Of a DNA stretch of 64,000 nucleotides, positions 28,361 to 40,967 are shown in pieces; the stretch's first letter is position 1, and every line of letters begins with the position of its first letter. Below the pieces are notes generated by a model. The model was not told the origin of the DNA, ran no database searches, and saw only the letters and a list, made by a program, of their open reading frames with translations. The stretch comes from Seriola aureovittata (taxonomy: Eukaryota > Chordata > Actinopteri > Carangiformes > Carangidae): NCBI RefSeq assembly GCF_021018895.1, contig NC_079384.1, positions 6,433,140-6,497,139 on the forward strand, read 5' to 3'. Position numbers and translations under genes: made by a program.

Positions 28361-30929
28361 GTAAATGGATTGTTTTACCCTGGAGCCTTGTGTCACTGAA
28401 ATATGGATGTGTTTGAAGTGCTAACCCCTACACAACCAACGAAGAGGTTACAAGTTTGTATATGAGCAGGATCAGTCATTCTGCTGGCGTTATCACCACC
28501 AGTTCGTCATGTCTGCTAAAGCTTTGCTGAATTCCTCAGCCTGAGATTGCCATACTCAGGGTATTGCTTGCTCTTCAGTTTCTCTCGGGGCATTTTTAAA
28601 ATCACTCTCCGTACAGTGTGGCCACAAATAGATATGTTAACATTAGACTTACATTGGATGCATAGTTTTTGGCTGATTTTGTGGTTATGAATTAGGTAAG
28701 CTCAAGAGAAAAAGCGCAGTTACTCAGCTTGCCCGCCCACCACAAGACATATTTGTCTACACATGCAGATTTTCAGAAGTAGCTATTTCTGTTATCTGAA
28801 GTTCCGCATTGAGAGAAAGAGACTTTCCTTTCTGCCTCATTCGAACAGGAGAACTGCCAAAGCTCCATCCATCAGATAAGAGATTTTGTTTTTTTCATCT
28901 TCGGGTCAGGCACATAAGAGGAACATTTTGCTCGGAGCATTTCTATGCAGTTACCAGGCAGAGGTTTTTTTTTTTTTCAAGGCGGGCCCTGGGGAGCAGA
29001 TTATGACTAATGAGGTCCAAGTTAATGTGACCAGAGGAGGCAGCTGGCGAGAAACAGGCCCCAGTTTAAACCGTTATCGTGAGATCTCACTGTGGGCCAG
29101 ACTGAGGGACAAACCCACAGGAAGTACATCACTGCCGACGCCGGTCACGTCCGCAACAAATGAGCTACAGTGACTTATAAGGAAATGTTGGAGAAGACAA
29201 GACATTTGGGTTTACTCTGACCATTTACTAAGAAAAAACATTTTCAGCGCTCAAATAGTTTTATTGTGCTTGTGTGTGCAGTATAAATCAACACAACTGT
29301 AAGAGGTGATACATGCGATTATGGCAGATGGTGGTGTGGCTTCATTTAGCTACCTCAGCTGATGAGGCTACATACAGTATATGTAGAGCACCTGTTCCCT
29401 GGTCCCCTGTGTTCCCAGTTTTGTTTTTGTGCTCATGTTTTAACAAGACTGTACATTATTCACAAGGGAGGATTAACAGGTGAGGGTGTTTCATACACTA
29501 AATTGTATTTGTTTATATGCTTTGTTAACTTTTCTGATTAAGTATAGATTTATAAAATGAATGCCAAAAAAGTCCAAATTTAATTTGAATTAAAACATTC
29601 TCCTTGAATTTCCTTGTATGTAACACACAGACAAGCTGATTGCTTTCACAGTTTTTCCAGTGTGAGGTCTGGTCCCCTGTGACCAGTTTTGTTTTCCCCT
29701 CCTGCTGTTTTATTGAAACCCCTGTTGTCAAAGCTGACAAACAGAAATAAGTGATCAGTAATTGTTTTGTGGTTGTGGGGTCCAGAATCAATTATTATGG
29801 CTCCCCAGCAATAATTTCCTTGGTTGATTTAAACACAAGCTCCCACTAGGTAAGTCATCAGTGCTAATTAAGACCTGGGGAAGGATGATGTTGGTTTTCA
29901 AGTGGTTTGGTGATGTGGTGCAGCATGGTCCCTGTTGAATGTTTTATCAATGGAAAAGATACCATTAATTTAGGCCAACGGGAAACCAGTGTAAAAAAAA
30001 AATTATTAGCACGACATCCTTAAAATAAGACATTCTTTGACCAGTTTGTACATGATTAATGCAAAACTCACAACTAAAGCACACTGACCTGCTCTCCTCC
30101 TTGTAGCACAGGCCAGCCATTCATAGTTCCAAGGTGTGAGCAGCAGGTGTTGGAATAATCTGGGACCCACCCAGTTTGCCGCGGCCCCTATTCACACTCC
30201 ACCTAAGCTGCCATCCATTGTGTCCCGGTGGCTGAAGAGGAGCAGAGGAACAGGACAATTATGACATTATGGCTGGATGGCTGAGCAGCAGTCCCAGCTG
30301 GTGAGAAACAGGAGGGAGGAATGGGCAACCAGAGAACAAGTGTTCCCACAGGAAAGCAATCCACCACATAGAGAGACTATGTTCTGTCTTCATCAGGGAG
30401 TGTCTTTGACGCTGGGCCGCTCTTTTGGGAGTAGAAGGGTAACGATTTGATCCAACAATGATTAGATTTGATTCCAGTTTTCTAGGCAAAGATTTATTGT
30501 ATTAACGTGTCGCATTCTGCCCGTGATTTGAATCAGTTCAATTCATGTTTTTCAAAACATTCAATTAAAACATTCAAGTCCATAAATGTAATGTCTACCT
30601 TCAACTTTCACTGAATAACAAGCAAGTAGCAGCACTAGGGCAAATGCTACTCATTTTCCTGACATGTAAACCTATCGAAGCTTGTGGAATATGTGGCAAA
30701 GGTAAATTCAGCTCATAGGTTTGACTGATGACATCTGAAAGCGACAATGATTGACATGACAAATCAGAACAGAGGTTTAAAGATTGATTGGCCTACCTGG
30801 CTGTGTGCCAAGTCTATAGTAGTGCTTGAAGTTAAACATAAGATAACATGACTTGACTAACTGGACTACTAACATGATACCCTGACTGGATTCTGTTTTA
30901 ATTCATCCCAACATTTCATTCTGATGGAG

Positions 30930-31400
30930 CAGTGTATGGGAACACTCTCATTTTTGACCCAATGATGAAAGCAGCGCGGTCGGTGCAGGTGGGCACACCA
31001 CAGCTCAGAGTCACCAGCCATGAGTTCTTGCAACACACTGGAAACATGGAGGTTTCCAAACGACCCTCTCTGGAGGTCTGCGTCATAAACCACTGCCACA
31101 CAAAAAGTGACAAACAGTTCAAGATTCAAGACCGAGTCAACAGCAGCTGCTCTGTCACCGTGCTAACATGCTCGCACTGACAATGCTAACATGCTGATGC
31201 TGAACGTGTATAATGTTTATCATGGTCATCGTAGTTTGACGTGTTAGCATGCTAAGATTTGATAATTAGCAGTAAACACAAAGTACAGCTGAGGCTGATG
31301 GGATTTGTTGGTATCTGGTGATAAACTCAACAATCTGACAAATTGAAATATTGAATTGATGAGGAGTTAAAAATCAGAGGATCGCCAATCACTCCTGAGG
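30930..31400. mobile_element. Degenerate teleost dispersed repeat (GCTAACATGCT-rich)
   Basis: The phrases GTGCTAACATGCTC, AATGCTAACATGCTGATG, GTTAGCATGCTAAG and ACAAAGTACAGCTGAGGCTG, followed by GGATCGCC and CCTGAGGG, are in the order found in a very common percomorph interspersed repeat as I recall it. It is diverged and runs into a GT microsatellite at 31403. The core is about 31155-31400; the part to the left is less certain. Confidence 0.55.
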
Positions 31401-31402
31401 GA

Positions 31403-31443
31403 CGTGTGTGTGTCCGTGTGTGTGTCCGTGTGTGTGTCCGTGT

Positions 31444-31488
<45 letters not shown>
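31403..31488 (+). repeat. 12-bp minisatellite running into (GT)n
   Basis: Three perfect 12-bp units CGTGTGTGTGTC (31403-31438), a degenerate fourth, then a pure GT run. It sits at the end of the dispersed repeat at 30.9-31.4 kb. Confidence 0.9.
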
Positions 31489-31489
<1 letters not shown>

Positions 31490-34400
31490 TAGATGTAATG
31501 GTGAAATGCCCTAGTTCTTGATTTTTTGAATTGCACACCTGTAGCTACTGTCTCATATACTGTATATGTTATAGTGGATGCTGCTGTGGGCTTAAATAGG
31601 TCAAAATTCTTACAGTGTCAAGATGCCTTTGATAATATAAGTCATGAGTTTCATTATGTTGTTACCAGCGTCTCTGTGAGAGACAATCACTTCCTCATTC
31701 TTCATAGTAATTTACGTCTTCGTTTTAGCTGCAAAGACCAGTTTTATCTGGATATGTTCCAATTGTGTTGATTTGCTTATTAGTTTATTTGAATGCTAAA
31801 GCATGTTATATACTTAAATTACACATATGACATTTTCTCCTTCATCATCTAAGCTGCATTCCTGTTTAGTTCCAGTCAATCCAGGTGTTTGCGTCTCCCG
31901 TGTCATTGCTTCATCCTCTACACCCAACCACTTTGACATCAAAGCAGAGGTGTGTTGTCCCATCTCCGCACTGAGGAGAATGTCATGGGAGAATGACCCT
32001 GCGAGAGGCTGGTCCAGCCCCAGGACGAAGTGGAACCACCTAAGAGGAGCGGTCAGTGCATTCCTCTGTGTCTGCACTGTAAAGGCTGAGTGGCCTGATG
32101 CTGAGACAAAAAGTCATCACGTGTCTGAGAGGGAACTTGTTTCATGGTGACATCTGAGCTATAGTTCACAGCTGGGTGTGTCACACTGGGGCAAAACGCC
32201 AAAGCAATGACGGTTGCATGTCACAAGACCAAAACTTTTGTCTTATTCCAAAAACAGTTAACAACAATCATATTAAAAGTGACCTGGTCTCCTCTTTTTG
32301 ACGGCCAAATCATGGGTCAGCGAAAAGTTTTAGTCAACTTAAGGTGAAGCCTTCAGCTAGATATAAATGTCCTGAAAGTTTTTTAAGGATCAGTGTGTCT
32401 GCCCTTTTGCTCTGTCCAGTTGCATACCTGAACTGACGCTGTAGGTAATAAAGCAGGACCTCCTTTGATCTGATGTCCCACCCAGAGGCTTCTCCCTCCG
32501 AGCAGACAATACTCTAATTCATTACTGGACCTGCCTCTTCAAAGCTCAGCCACTCTGCACCGGGAAACTCTAAACTTAGGCCCCAGACAGGCTCTTTTAA
32601 ACACCCACTCACCCCCTGGGCACTGAGGTGGCGGCTGGATGAGTCCACATAAGTCACGGTGGCCTGCACATATCCCCTCCTTAGCCCTGCAGCGCCACAC
32701 CTATCCCCCTCAGGTGACAGGTGGATTATTGGGCATCGGTATTTCTGCATTCTCTTACCCAGTTTTAAACAGCTCATTGACCATGGGAAAATGTCAGTTA
32801 AGATCTGCAGGAATTGTTTGCAAATGTCTGTGTTTCTGTAAGGTGTTAATGTCAAACCCAGACCGTTGCCCGTTTTAAGCTGTGGTCAGATTTTGAAAAA
32901 GATGGGAACTTTTATGAGATAACTTGCACATAACAATCATAGTGAATCTATAGCATCCCTAAGCATTGTTTGGCTTTTTAATCACATGTTTTCAAAGCAT
33001 TACTTTCCACTTGGATGTGTTTGTTGATGCAATGTAATCCCTTGTTTTGACCTCAAATGGACTGAATGGCTGGGTGGGTACTCAGGAGACCATTGAGCCA
33101 CTTGAGTAAACCAATAAGAGTTTGACTTCAGGAAAGGGGATAAAGTGCTGATCCATCACAAATTTTGCACATGATTTTTGTTTTTTTAGTTGTTGTCTAT
33201 ACACAGGGATCAATCTCCAGTAACACCAAAGATTCAGTTAAGGCTCTACACGTCATTATTTAAGTCACCACATAAACAGAGATATGCCCTTACATAACTT
33301 GATATGCTGAGGACGAGTTCACCCCTTGGGTGGTAAGAAGTTGAATGTGTCAGAAAAACCTTTACATCTCAGCATCTCATTTTTCTCCCTCCCTCTCTCT
33401 GTCTCTTTCTCTCTGACCCTGTTTACCCACTACTTGCCAAGTCTGATGTCAGTGCGCTGCACACAGGGTCCCTGAGTGAGTGTACAGTTTCTGTTTTGAC
33501 ACCCGTTCCTAATTACACATGTAAATGATTGATCACCTGGACTTGGCAGGGGAGAGCAGAGATGGAAGTCCTTGTTACAGGATGGCGCTGCGATTATGTC
33601 CAAGTTCAGGACAGTTTCTGCTGCCGGGTACGATGGAAACGGATACCTGCGATGGCCCGAGAGTTGGGATATTAAGTTCTGAGCACCCGCTATTTGGACC
33701 AAAGACTCTCCCTATTAGCGGTCCTTGAGGAGCAAGTTGCACAGGTGTGGCTAGATATCTATGGCTCTTTGTTTGGTCTAATCCCACACAATTTAAACCA
33801 AGGCTCACTGCCCGCACCTTTAAGCTGACACTGAGACACCTGAGGGGCCAGACCGCTGAAAGCAGAACTCCAGCTACTTTTGTGAAATGTGATTTGGCTA
33901 ATTGATTTTGGAGTGGCCAGTCTCGAGTGCCTGGGGGGCGGGGGGGCGCCAAAGGAATGGACTGTGATGGAAGTTGAGGCTGCTTCCTTTATGCATAGCA
34001 TTAATGAAGCTACTGCTACAAGAGCTCTCTCCTTTCAGGTGCAAAATGATGCTAAATACAAAACAAAGACATCTTAACTCAAGTCCATACAAAAATAAAC
34101 AGTGAGCCGAAGCCAGAAACCATACACTGCTTTTACAGATGGGGTGAGAACCGCTATTTGCCTGCTCTGTCCGGTAACAGCTGTTGGTTTGTCTAAGCTT
34201 TAGCTCAGGTATGGAGCCAATCTGAAGGCCAGGAGGGTTTTAACCCCAATCTTCTCCTCTCTCGTCTCACAGCCTGGCACACATGGGCTGTGCAGCTGCA
34301 TTTCCCATTGATCTACTGGGCTGCCTGGATGGCTGGCTGGAGGGAGATAGATTGGAGGGGAAATGGTTTAATTGTCCTCACTCTCACTGCTGGAATGCAA

Positions 34401-37400
34401 ATAGCCCTCCACCACTGGCCTCCACTGTGAGGAGAGCCTCACGTTGAGAAACCAAAGTCCTATTTATTGTGGTGGAGAAGAAAAACGTTTATTCATTGAA
34501 GCACATAGACTCACCACCACATTTTGTTTTATAGATGTTTTTATATGTATAAAAAAGACACATTTTAGCAGTGTGATTCTTATTTTCCCTGTTTTGTTTT
34601 AATCCAATAACGAAAAATTGCAGTATCACAAAGTGCCAATTCCATCCATCAGTCAGAGGTCAAACAGATAGACAGGTGAGGGGTCATGACTCACGTAGAA
34701 AAGGCGGGAGATGAAAGAGTTAAATGCTGAGGCGTATGTATCCTGTCTGACTTTGATCTCTGCCTCAGGTAGCTCTTTCATAGCCATCAATCTTGGCGAG
34801 GAGCTGATGGGAGGCTGCTCCCTCCGATGGCGGGCTTGCTCAGACTGAGTCTGTCTCCTCGCCTTGACAGAGCGCTGGCATGACATACCAGACAACCACA
34901 CAACACTACAGGTCCACAACAAAAATCCTCAAAGGTATCTCTCTTTTAATTTTCCACTCAGCCTAATTTTATTTTCCTGTGTATCATTTTTATTTTACTG
35001 TTTTTGTTTAGTTTTTTTTAATTAAAAGAAAATGGTGATGTAGGGTAGGAATGCAGGCAGGGAGGGAGCAGAGGGAATGTTTTTGGTGAGGTTCAAAGAT
35101 GAAATGAGCAGGTCTCTAAGGCTTTGATGTTTCTTGGCAGGCTTCAGACAGTCACTGACAATCTGATGATCTGGGAGCACAGGCCTTTTTAAATCCCCGG
35201 CCCATCCTGGCCCCAGTCGTCTAGCCCTCCAGTGACAAACACTTTAATATGACAAGGTTAAACACCTGAAGCACTGCAGCAAAATGGTCGGAGCGAAGCT
35301 GGGGTCAGGGGCTTTAAATGCCAGGCAGCTTAGTAGTTTACTATGACTGTTCACTTATTCATGGTTGTTTTACAACAGGTCTCTTCCTCATTCGTGAATT
35401 GATGTTTTGAAGAAGAAAACGTTTTTTTTCAAAAAGTTGATGTTGATTTAAACAGTAATTAAAACTGCCATAATCAATATGTCTATGTCAACAATGGGTC
35501 ACATGACCTCTTATATGTAAAAAGTGTCGCTTGATTTGACAAACCTACAGAGAAATACAGTCTTTCAGCTCAACTCATTAGGTCAATTTTTTATAAGTAA
35601 GGCTGATTTACTGTTTGGATAACTTTATATTTTGTTTGATATTTTCCTTCATCAGGTATTCTTCTTTACAGGGCGGTGAGGTTTTTATGTTAATTTGAGG
35701 TATTTGTAAGTATAAAAAAGCGTGTATAAAAAATCCTAGGAAAAACTCGAGCACTTTGATTATTTCCAGTCCAAAATAGTTGATTAACTATCTCCAGAAA
35801 ACTTCAACCAATCCCTGCTCCTTCTTTTTAAACACTGGTGTGCTGACTAAGGAGTTCTCACATGCTCCCATGCTGCATGATGTAAAAAAAAACCAAAAAC
35901 AAATGATACATACAATAGACACATATCTTAATATCAGTTTGCCAAGTTCTTCTTTGAGAGACGCTGTCATTTGATAGGCAGCGTGGTACAGGCTGGGTGC
36001 TGCAGGGCCATTGTGTCCTATTGTAGGTCACAATGGAACTTAACACTTGACAGAGCCAGGGCTTGTTGGCAGGAGCTGAACTTGATCCTGTCAAGTTGTT
36101 CCCACTGAAGAGCTCTAAAGAAAGGGCTTTGACCTCACGGCTGTGCAAGCTCAGTATCAGGCCAAATATTAATTCTCTATTCAAAGGATATTCATATATA
36201 ATAGGAGAGCTGCTGTACTTTGCTGGAAACCTGTTTTGACACGTAACGCACATGTTTCTTTCTCTTTTTTTTTGGAAAAATTTCTCAGTTTTGATGTGAG
36301 ATAATGGTTGGAGAATGCGCGCCGTTCTCCAGGGCTGTCGCCTGCGCAGACGACCCCTCCTGCCGCCCAGGCCACCGAGGCTTGTCATCCCCATCACCTC
36401 TGGCATTTCAAACAGACGCTTGCCTTGCACACTGTTGCCCTGCAGACCACAAAAGGGGGTTCACGTTACCCAGAGGGGCAGGTAACTTCAGATGGATAAT
36501 CCTTGGACCTGGTAAACCTGTCTTTAATAGAACCTACTGTCTAAACCTGGCAACCCCGAGCCCTGTGTCATTGTGTGTTGATTGGGTGTGCATGTGTGAC
36601 TCCCCTGGGCAAATCATTGTCCAGCATGTTCAGTATTTCCACCTCCAACTGTCAGCTCATCTGCTCACGAGAGAGAGGGGAAAAACAAAAAATTACAAAA
36701 GTTCTGCACGTCTCGTATTATTTTCTTGTCTAAACATCTGCAGCTTGTTAAACCTGTAGGCCATTCTAGTGAGTTTATGGGAACTATGAATCTTTTTATT
36801 GTTTCTAGAGGAGATTTATAGCCTGAACACATTGTCTCTGCAGCCTTCACACTTTATTTTCTTCACAAAAGGCCTCAGTAGATATTCTTTGAACGACTGC
36901 TGGAATGTAATGTCAGATGCCTCCTCAGATATCTCCTCATGCTTGTAAACACACAGTTAAGTGACCCAGCAGCCTTGGCAGCTCCTCATGCCACTCCCCC
37001 AGCTGTTTTTGACCTCAGCTGAACTCATGTGGCATCTCAGCCACCAGGCCTGGCACCGCTCTCACACAGACAACAACTGTCTCTCTCTCAGCCACTCCTC
37101 CAGCCGCTGCCACCCTCTTGTCGCCCCACTGATCCATGCCAGCTTCCAGCTTTTGTTTTTCTACCCGCTCTCCCCTTGGTACTGGGGGCAAGATTTACAG
37201 TGGAAAAATATAGTATATTTTTTCCCCCCATGTTGAGCTGGTGAGTCTGGAATGTGTGTTTGGGCAAGATTTTGCGAGGAGTGTGAAAAAACAACAGAGC
37301 TGTAAACACCAAGGGTAGACCCAGACTGGCTTCTTTGTTCCAGATGTGGAGCAGGCACACACTATTAGTGCAGCTCCAGCCAAGCGCTGGGCTGTAACCC

Positions 37401-37659
37401 AATACACTGCCACTACTGTCCCACTGCCTGTCCATCAGCTGGGCTCTCACTGCACTCATATAGACAGGTTACTGCGTGATTCCGCAGGGTTTTGAATGAG
37501 AGTAAACCGTGTGTGTTGGTGTGTGTGTGTGTGTGTGTGTGTGCGCCAGCGCCCGCAGTCAGAATTGGTACCAAATGCGCATTTGAGCCTCAACCAGACG
37601 ACCGAGGAAGGTTAGAAAAAATTAACAACGTATAATTTCGACATATGAGCGCCGTTTTC
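31489..37659. other. Gene-free stretch
   Basis: No recognisable exon. The longest open frames in the window lie here (36430-35858 minus, 190 codons; 36304-36759 plus, 151 codons), overlapping at a locally GC-rich patch at about 36.3-36.5 kb. Neither resembles a known family. Confidence 0.5.
37518..37543 (+). repeat. (GT)13 microsatellite
   Basis: Perfect GT run. Confidence 0.9.
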
Positions 37660-37960
37660 TACAAATGAAGCCGTTTAAATCAGATGCCCCGTGTGACACC
37701 GAGCTCAGGTTGCAGCAGAGAGGCTCACAGGCCTTTGCGTATTACGGTTAACGGATTCCAGACGTTTTTTTTTTTTTTCCCCGACTTGCCAAGGCCTCTA
37801 GATTCAACCAATCAATTAAAAGTTTAAGTCTAACCGTCAGCGGCAGTGGGCGATGCTGCTGTCACCGCTGTCTGGCAACAATTATGCCAATGATGAATTC
37901 AAAGCTGGAACCAGAAGACCAGACACAGTCCGGCATTTCCCACGCAAGTCGATTCACTTT
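37660..37960. promoter_or_regulatory. CNE-like block about 5.3 kb upstream of dlx4b
   Basis: Complex sequence between microsatellites with CCAATCAATTAAAAG (37808-37822), a Q50-homeodomain-type CAATTA core, and GGCAACAATTATGCCAATGA (37873-37892). The interrupting run of T at 37766-37778 may mark an insertion. Low confidence. Confidence 0.3.
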
Positions 37961-38084
37961 GAGTCACTTTACTTTTGGAAGTTAATTGAACGTGTATATG
38001 CCTTTTTATTTTATTTTATTAATTAGATTATTTATAGGCCTATTTTATTTGAGTAGCCCACACACGCTCGATCTATTTTTATCT

Positions 38085-38088
<4 letters not shown>

Positions 38089-38132
<44 letters not shown>

Positions 38133-38133
38133 T

Positions 38134-38193
<60 letters not shown>
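38089..38193 (+). repeat. (CT)n microsatellite
   Basis: About 105 bases of CT with three TTT/TTC interruptions; a homopurine-homopyrimidine mirror tract. Confidence 0.95.
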
Positions 38194-38196
<3 letters not shown>

Positions 38197-38437
38197 TATT
38201 TTGCTAAATGGTGACAAATATCTGATTAATTCGGGGCGATTCAATTTCGGTTTAAAATTAAAACAGTTTTACTTTTTCAATTCTAACTGGTCAGTGAAAT
38301 GGTTTTAAGAAAGTCCAAAACAATTCAGGGAGACGGAGAACATGTTGGGACAGGAATGAATGACCATGCACAGACGCAAGGCCATTTTCACCATCACAAT
38401 AACATCAGATGGAATTTAAAAACAAGGATCAATGCAA

Positions 38438-38454
38438 AAAAAAAAAAAAAAAAA
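38438..38454 (+). repeat. Poly-A run
   Basis: About 17 A, following a short complex segment; possible retroposition tail, but no target duplication was identified. Confidence 0.7.
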
Positions 38455-38804
38455 GGAGTGTGGTGTGACAATATTTTGTTCTGCTTATTAGCCTATTTAT
38501 TTATTATCAAACAGTTGCAGAGACTGATTAAAATATTCCTTCCATCATTGAATTAATTGTGCAGAATTGTTTTAATAGAATAGGCAGCTGATCTTTACAT
38601 TTAACATTTAAAAATATAATTATATTATTTTATATTAATTATTGAAATACAAAGGGATTTGTTTATTAAACTGTATTTTTTTCCTTTGTCACATTGAAGT
38701 GTCAAAAAGATAAATAGAAAAATGTATTTAAAGAAATTTAAACAGACCAGGCTAATTTAAAATATGAAAGTTTTCAGCAGAGACTCTCACACGCAAACAG
38801 CACT

Positions 38805-39554
38805 TGAACATGAGCTTTTAAACTACAGTTTAATATTTACAGACAAAATTGGAGACTGTACACAATCAATACAAAAATGTTGACTAAAGCTTTCACATTT
38901 TTAACTTGAGAAATCTTAAATAAATAAATAAAATCTTAATTGGTATTGAAATTTAAATAGCAAAAGAGATATAAATATATGCCCATTATTTGTTGCTTCA
39001 CATTGGCTATAGAAATTGGACAAGTCCTCGATACAAATAAATATAAATTATGACATGATGTGAACTACTCACCAAAGCTGTTAATCTTCATCAGTTTTAT
39101 GTGACTGGGTAAAAATTATTTTAAAGGAAAAAATTTAAACTATACAAATCCATAACCAATAAATCAGTCAATCCATTTTTCAGGTGCATTGTCCATATCA
39201 TAAAAATAATTCACATTACATGAATAACGTGAGTAAATTACATGATCAGGAATAAATCAGTCAACAGTGTGTATTTTTAAACCAGCTGAGCTGGTGTGTA
39301 AACATCAGATCTGTTTGTTCCAAAGACTTCACACATGAGTGATGCTGATCATGTAACACCGGTGAACTCTCTGGGCCCTCAGAGGCTGCCAGCCCAGGCA
39401 CAACACACACACATCAACAGCAACATGGCTGCACTTGAGGAATGAGACGCCGGCCGTGGAGATATTAGTGTTCCTGTGTGATGGCGCCTGCAGGAGAGAT
39501 TAGGCCGTTCATCCTCTGCACTGCTCCGGCTCCTCCTCTTCCCCCCTCTCTTTC
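38805..39554 (-). other. Candidate unidentified terminal exon plus 3' UTR
   Basis: Read on the minus strand, a good acceptor (CTGTTTTCTGCCTCAG, AG at 39556-39555) opens a G/A-rich block followed by about 700 bases of AT-rich sequence typical of a vertebrate 3' UTR. It ends after an ATTAAA (complement of 38829-38834). Three reading frames are possible after the acceptor, closing after 14, 30 or about 60 residues, one of them with a basic KRGGKRRSRSS stretch. No family is recognised. In mammals TAC4 lies on the opposite strand upstream of DLX4, but no FxGLM tachykinin motif was found on either strand nearby, so that identity is not supported. Confidence 0.25.
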
Positions 39555-40155
39555 CTGAGGCAGAAAACAGCCATAGAAAAACGTCAGTCCTATTGTTTGC
39601 ACTTTGTGGATGCACAAGGATTGGAAAACAGCTGCTTTGTATAGTTGTAGGTGTTTCAGGGACCGACACCTGGTTAGTGTCGGTGTAAAAATGTACATAA
39701 TAAATCCATTGACATCATTGAAATAGTGATCCAGCTTGAAAAAGGCAGATGTTTTTTTTGTTTGTTTTTTTTTTTTAGACATTTTCCTGTTTCCCACCGG
39801 TTCTCCGCTTCTCTGTTCCGTGCTGCATTTCTGGTGACATAATTGTGTCAAAACCACACTTCAGATTCACACCCGTCATAGTGTGCTGCAGAAATGGGAC
39901 ATGTGGGTCTTTATTTGTGTCTATTATGTGGTGAGCTGAGCCTATGATAATAAAGCCTGGCATCCTGTCGGGGTCGTGGACTGTCAGTCTGAGTCTGGGC
40001 CTCAGCTCGGCCACAGCAACAGAGGGTTACTTGTAAAACATGACGTGCCAGTAGGGAAGATCACAGCCGAGGCAGTTGCCTGGGAATGTGCTCTTGGTTT
40101 GTACACAGAGAATGCTGTCACTCTGCATCAGAGTTACGTGATGGACAAACCTGAC

Positions 40156-40156
<1 letters not shown>

Positions 40157-40198
<42 letters not shown>

Positions 40199-40204
40199 CG
40201 AGAG
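40157..40204 (+). repeat. (GT)15-(GA)n compound microsatellite
   Basis: A GT run (40157-40186) passes directly into a GA run. Confidence 0.9.
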
Positions 40205-40950
40205 AAAGACAAAACACACCTATGTCAAACACACCTCTGCAGATCTTTGCCCATGCGCACTGTGCAGCAGAGTAGACGCCAGTAAGTCTGGGCGGCATTC
40301 AGAAGTGTGACTGTTTTTAACATCATCCCTTTCCGTATATTAAGAGAGCCATGGCGAGGTCCCATCCCTGCCCTATGACTGCAGGGCTCGCCTTTGTTCT
40401 TCACCCATAATACAGACATAATTACAAGCCTTAAAGAGCCTCCTCACCGTGCTTTCTCTCTCCCTCTGTGGCTCATACGCCTCTTGTGCCCACACCTTAT
40501 CTCTGACAGATACTCCCATCCAGGACTCAATCCTCTGCATTCAGCTGCTGAAGTGCCTGTTCATATATGCCCATAGGCCTCTTTGTCTTCAAAGCCTTTG
40601 CATTTCGTGTTTATCTTCATTTGGCCGCTCTAATCCCATTCATCACGTCAAAGAGTGCGACTACTATGACACGAAGGCTGTTTTCCTGCTGATAACATGG
40701 AGTCTAAATGCAACACCTGCTCCTCCTGCAACAAAAATCTCTCAAGTCACTCGCTTGTTGGCAACGGCAAATATTGCCACCGTAATCCTGCCACCATAAT
40801 CCCGCCACCATAATGTTGCAGTAAATTCCTAATAGCCATAGCCACATTCTGCAGTGATATAATTTCCCTGTGAGGATTTACAGCTAGAGGCCTGATGTGT
40901 GAAGTCAGAAACTTGTTGCCCACAATATGAAACTGGTTTCTCAGCAGCCA

Positions 40951-40967
40951 TTTTTTTTTTTTTTTTT
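40951..40967 (+). repeat. Poly-T run
   Basis: About 17 T. Confidence 0.85.

Larger units (their letters stand above)
22901..30929. other. Gene-free stretch
   Basis: Apart from the repeat fragment at 25.25-25.53 kb, a poly-T run and the exon-like segment at 28.26 kb, I see only unstructured non-coding DNA. Confidence 0.55.

Noticed and set aside
35858..36430. 190-codon open frame on the minus strand
   Set aside because: No resemblance to a known domain, mixed low-quality composition, a run of A/T in the middle, and no clear splice or promoter context. Likely chance; noted as a finding only for the overlap with another open frame.
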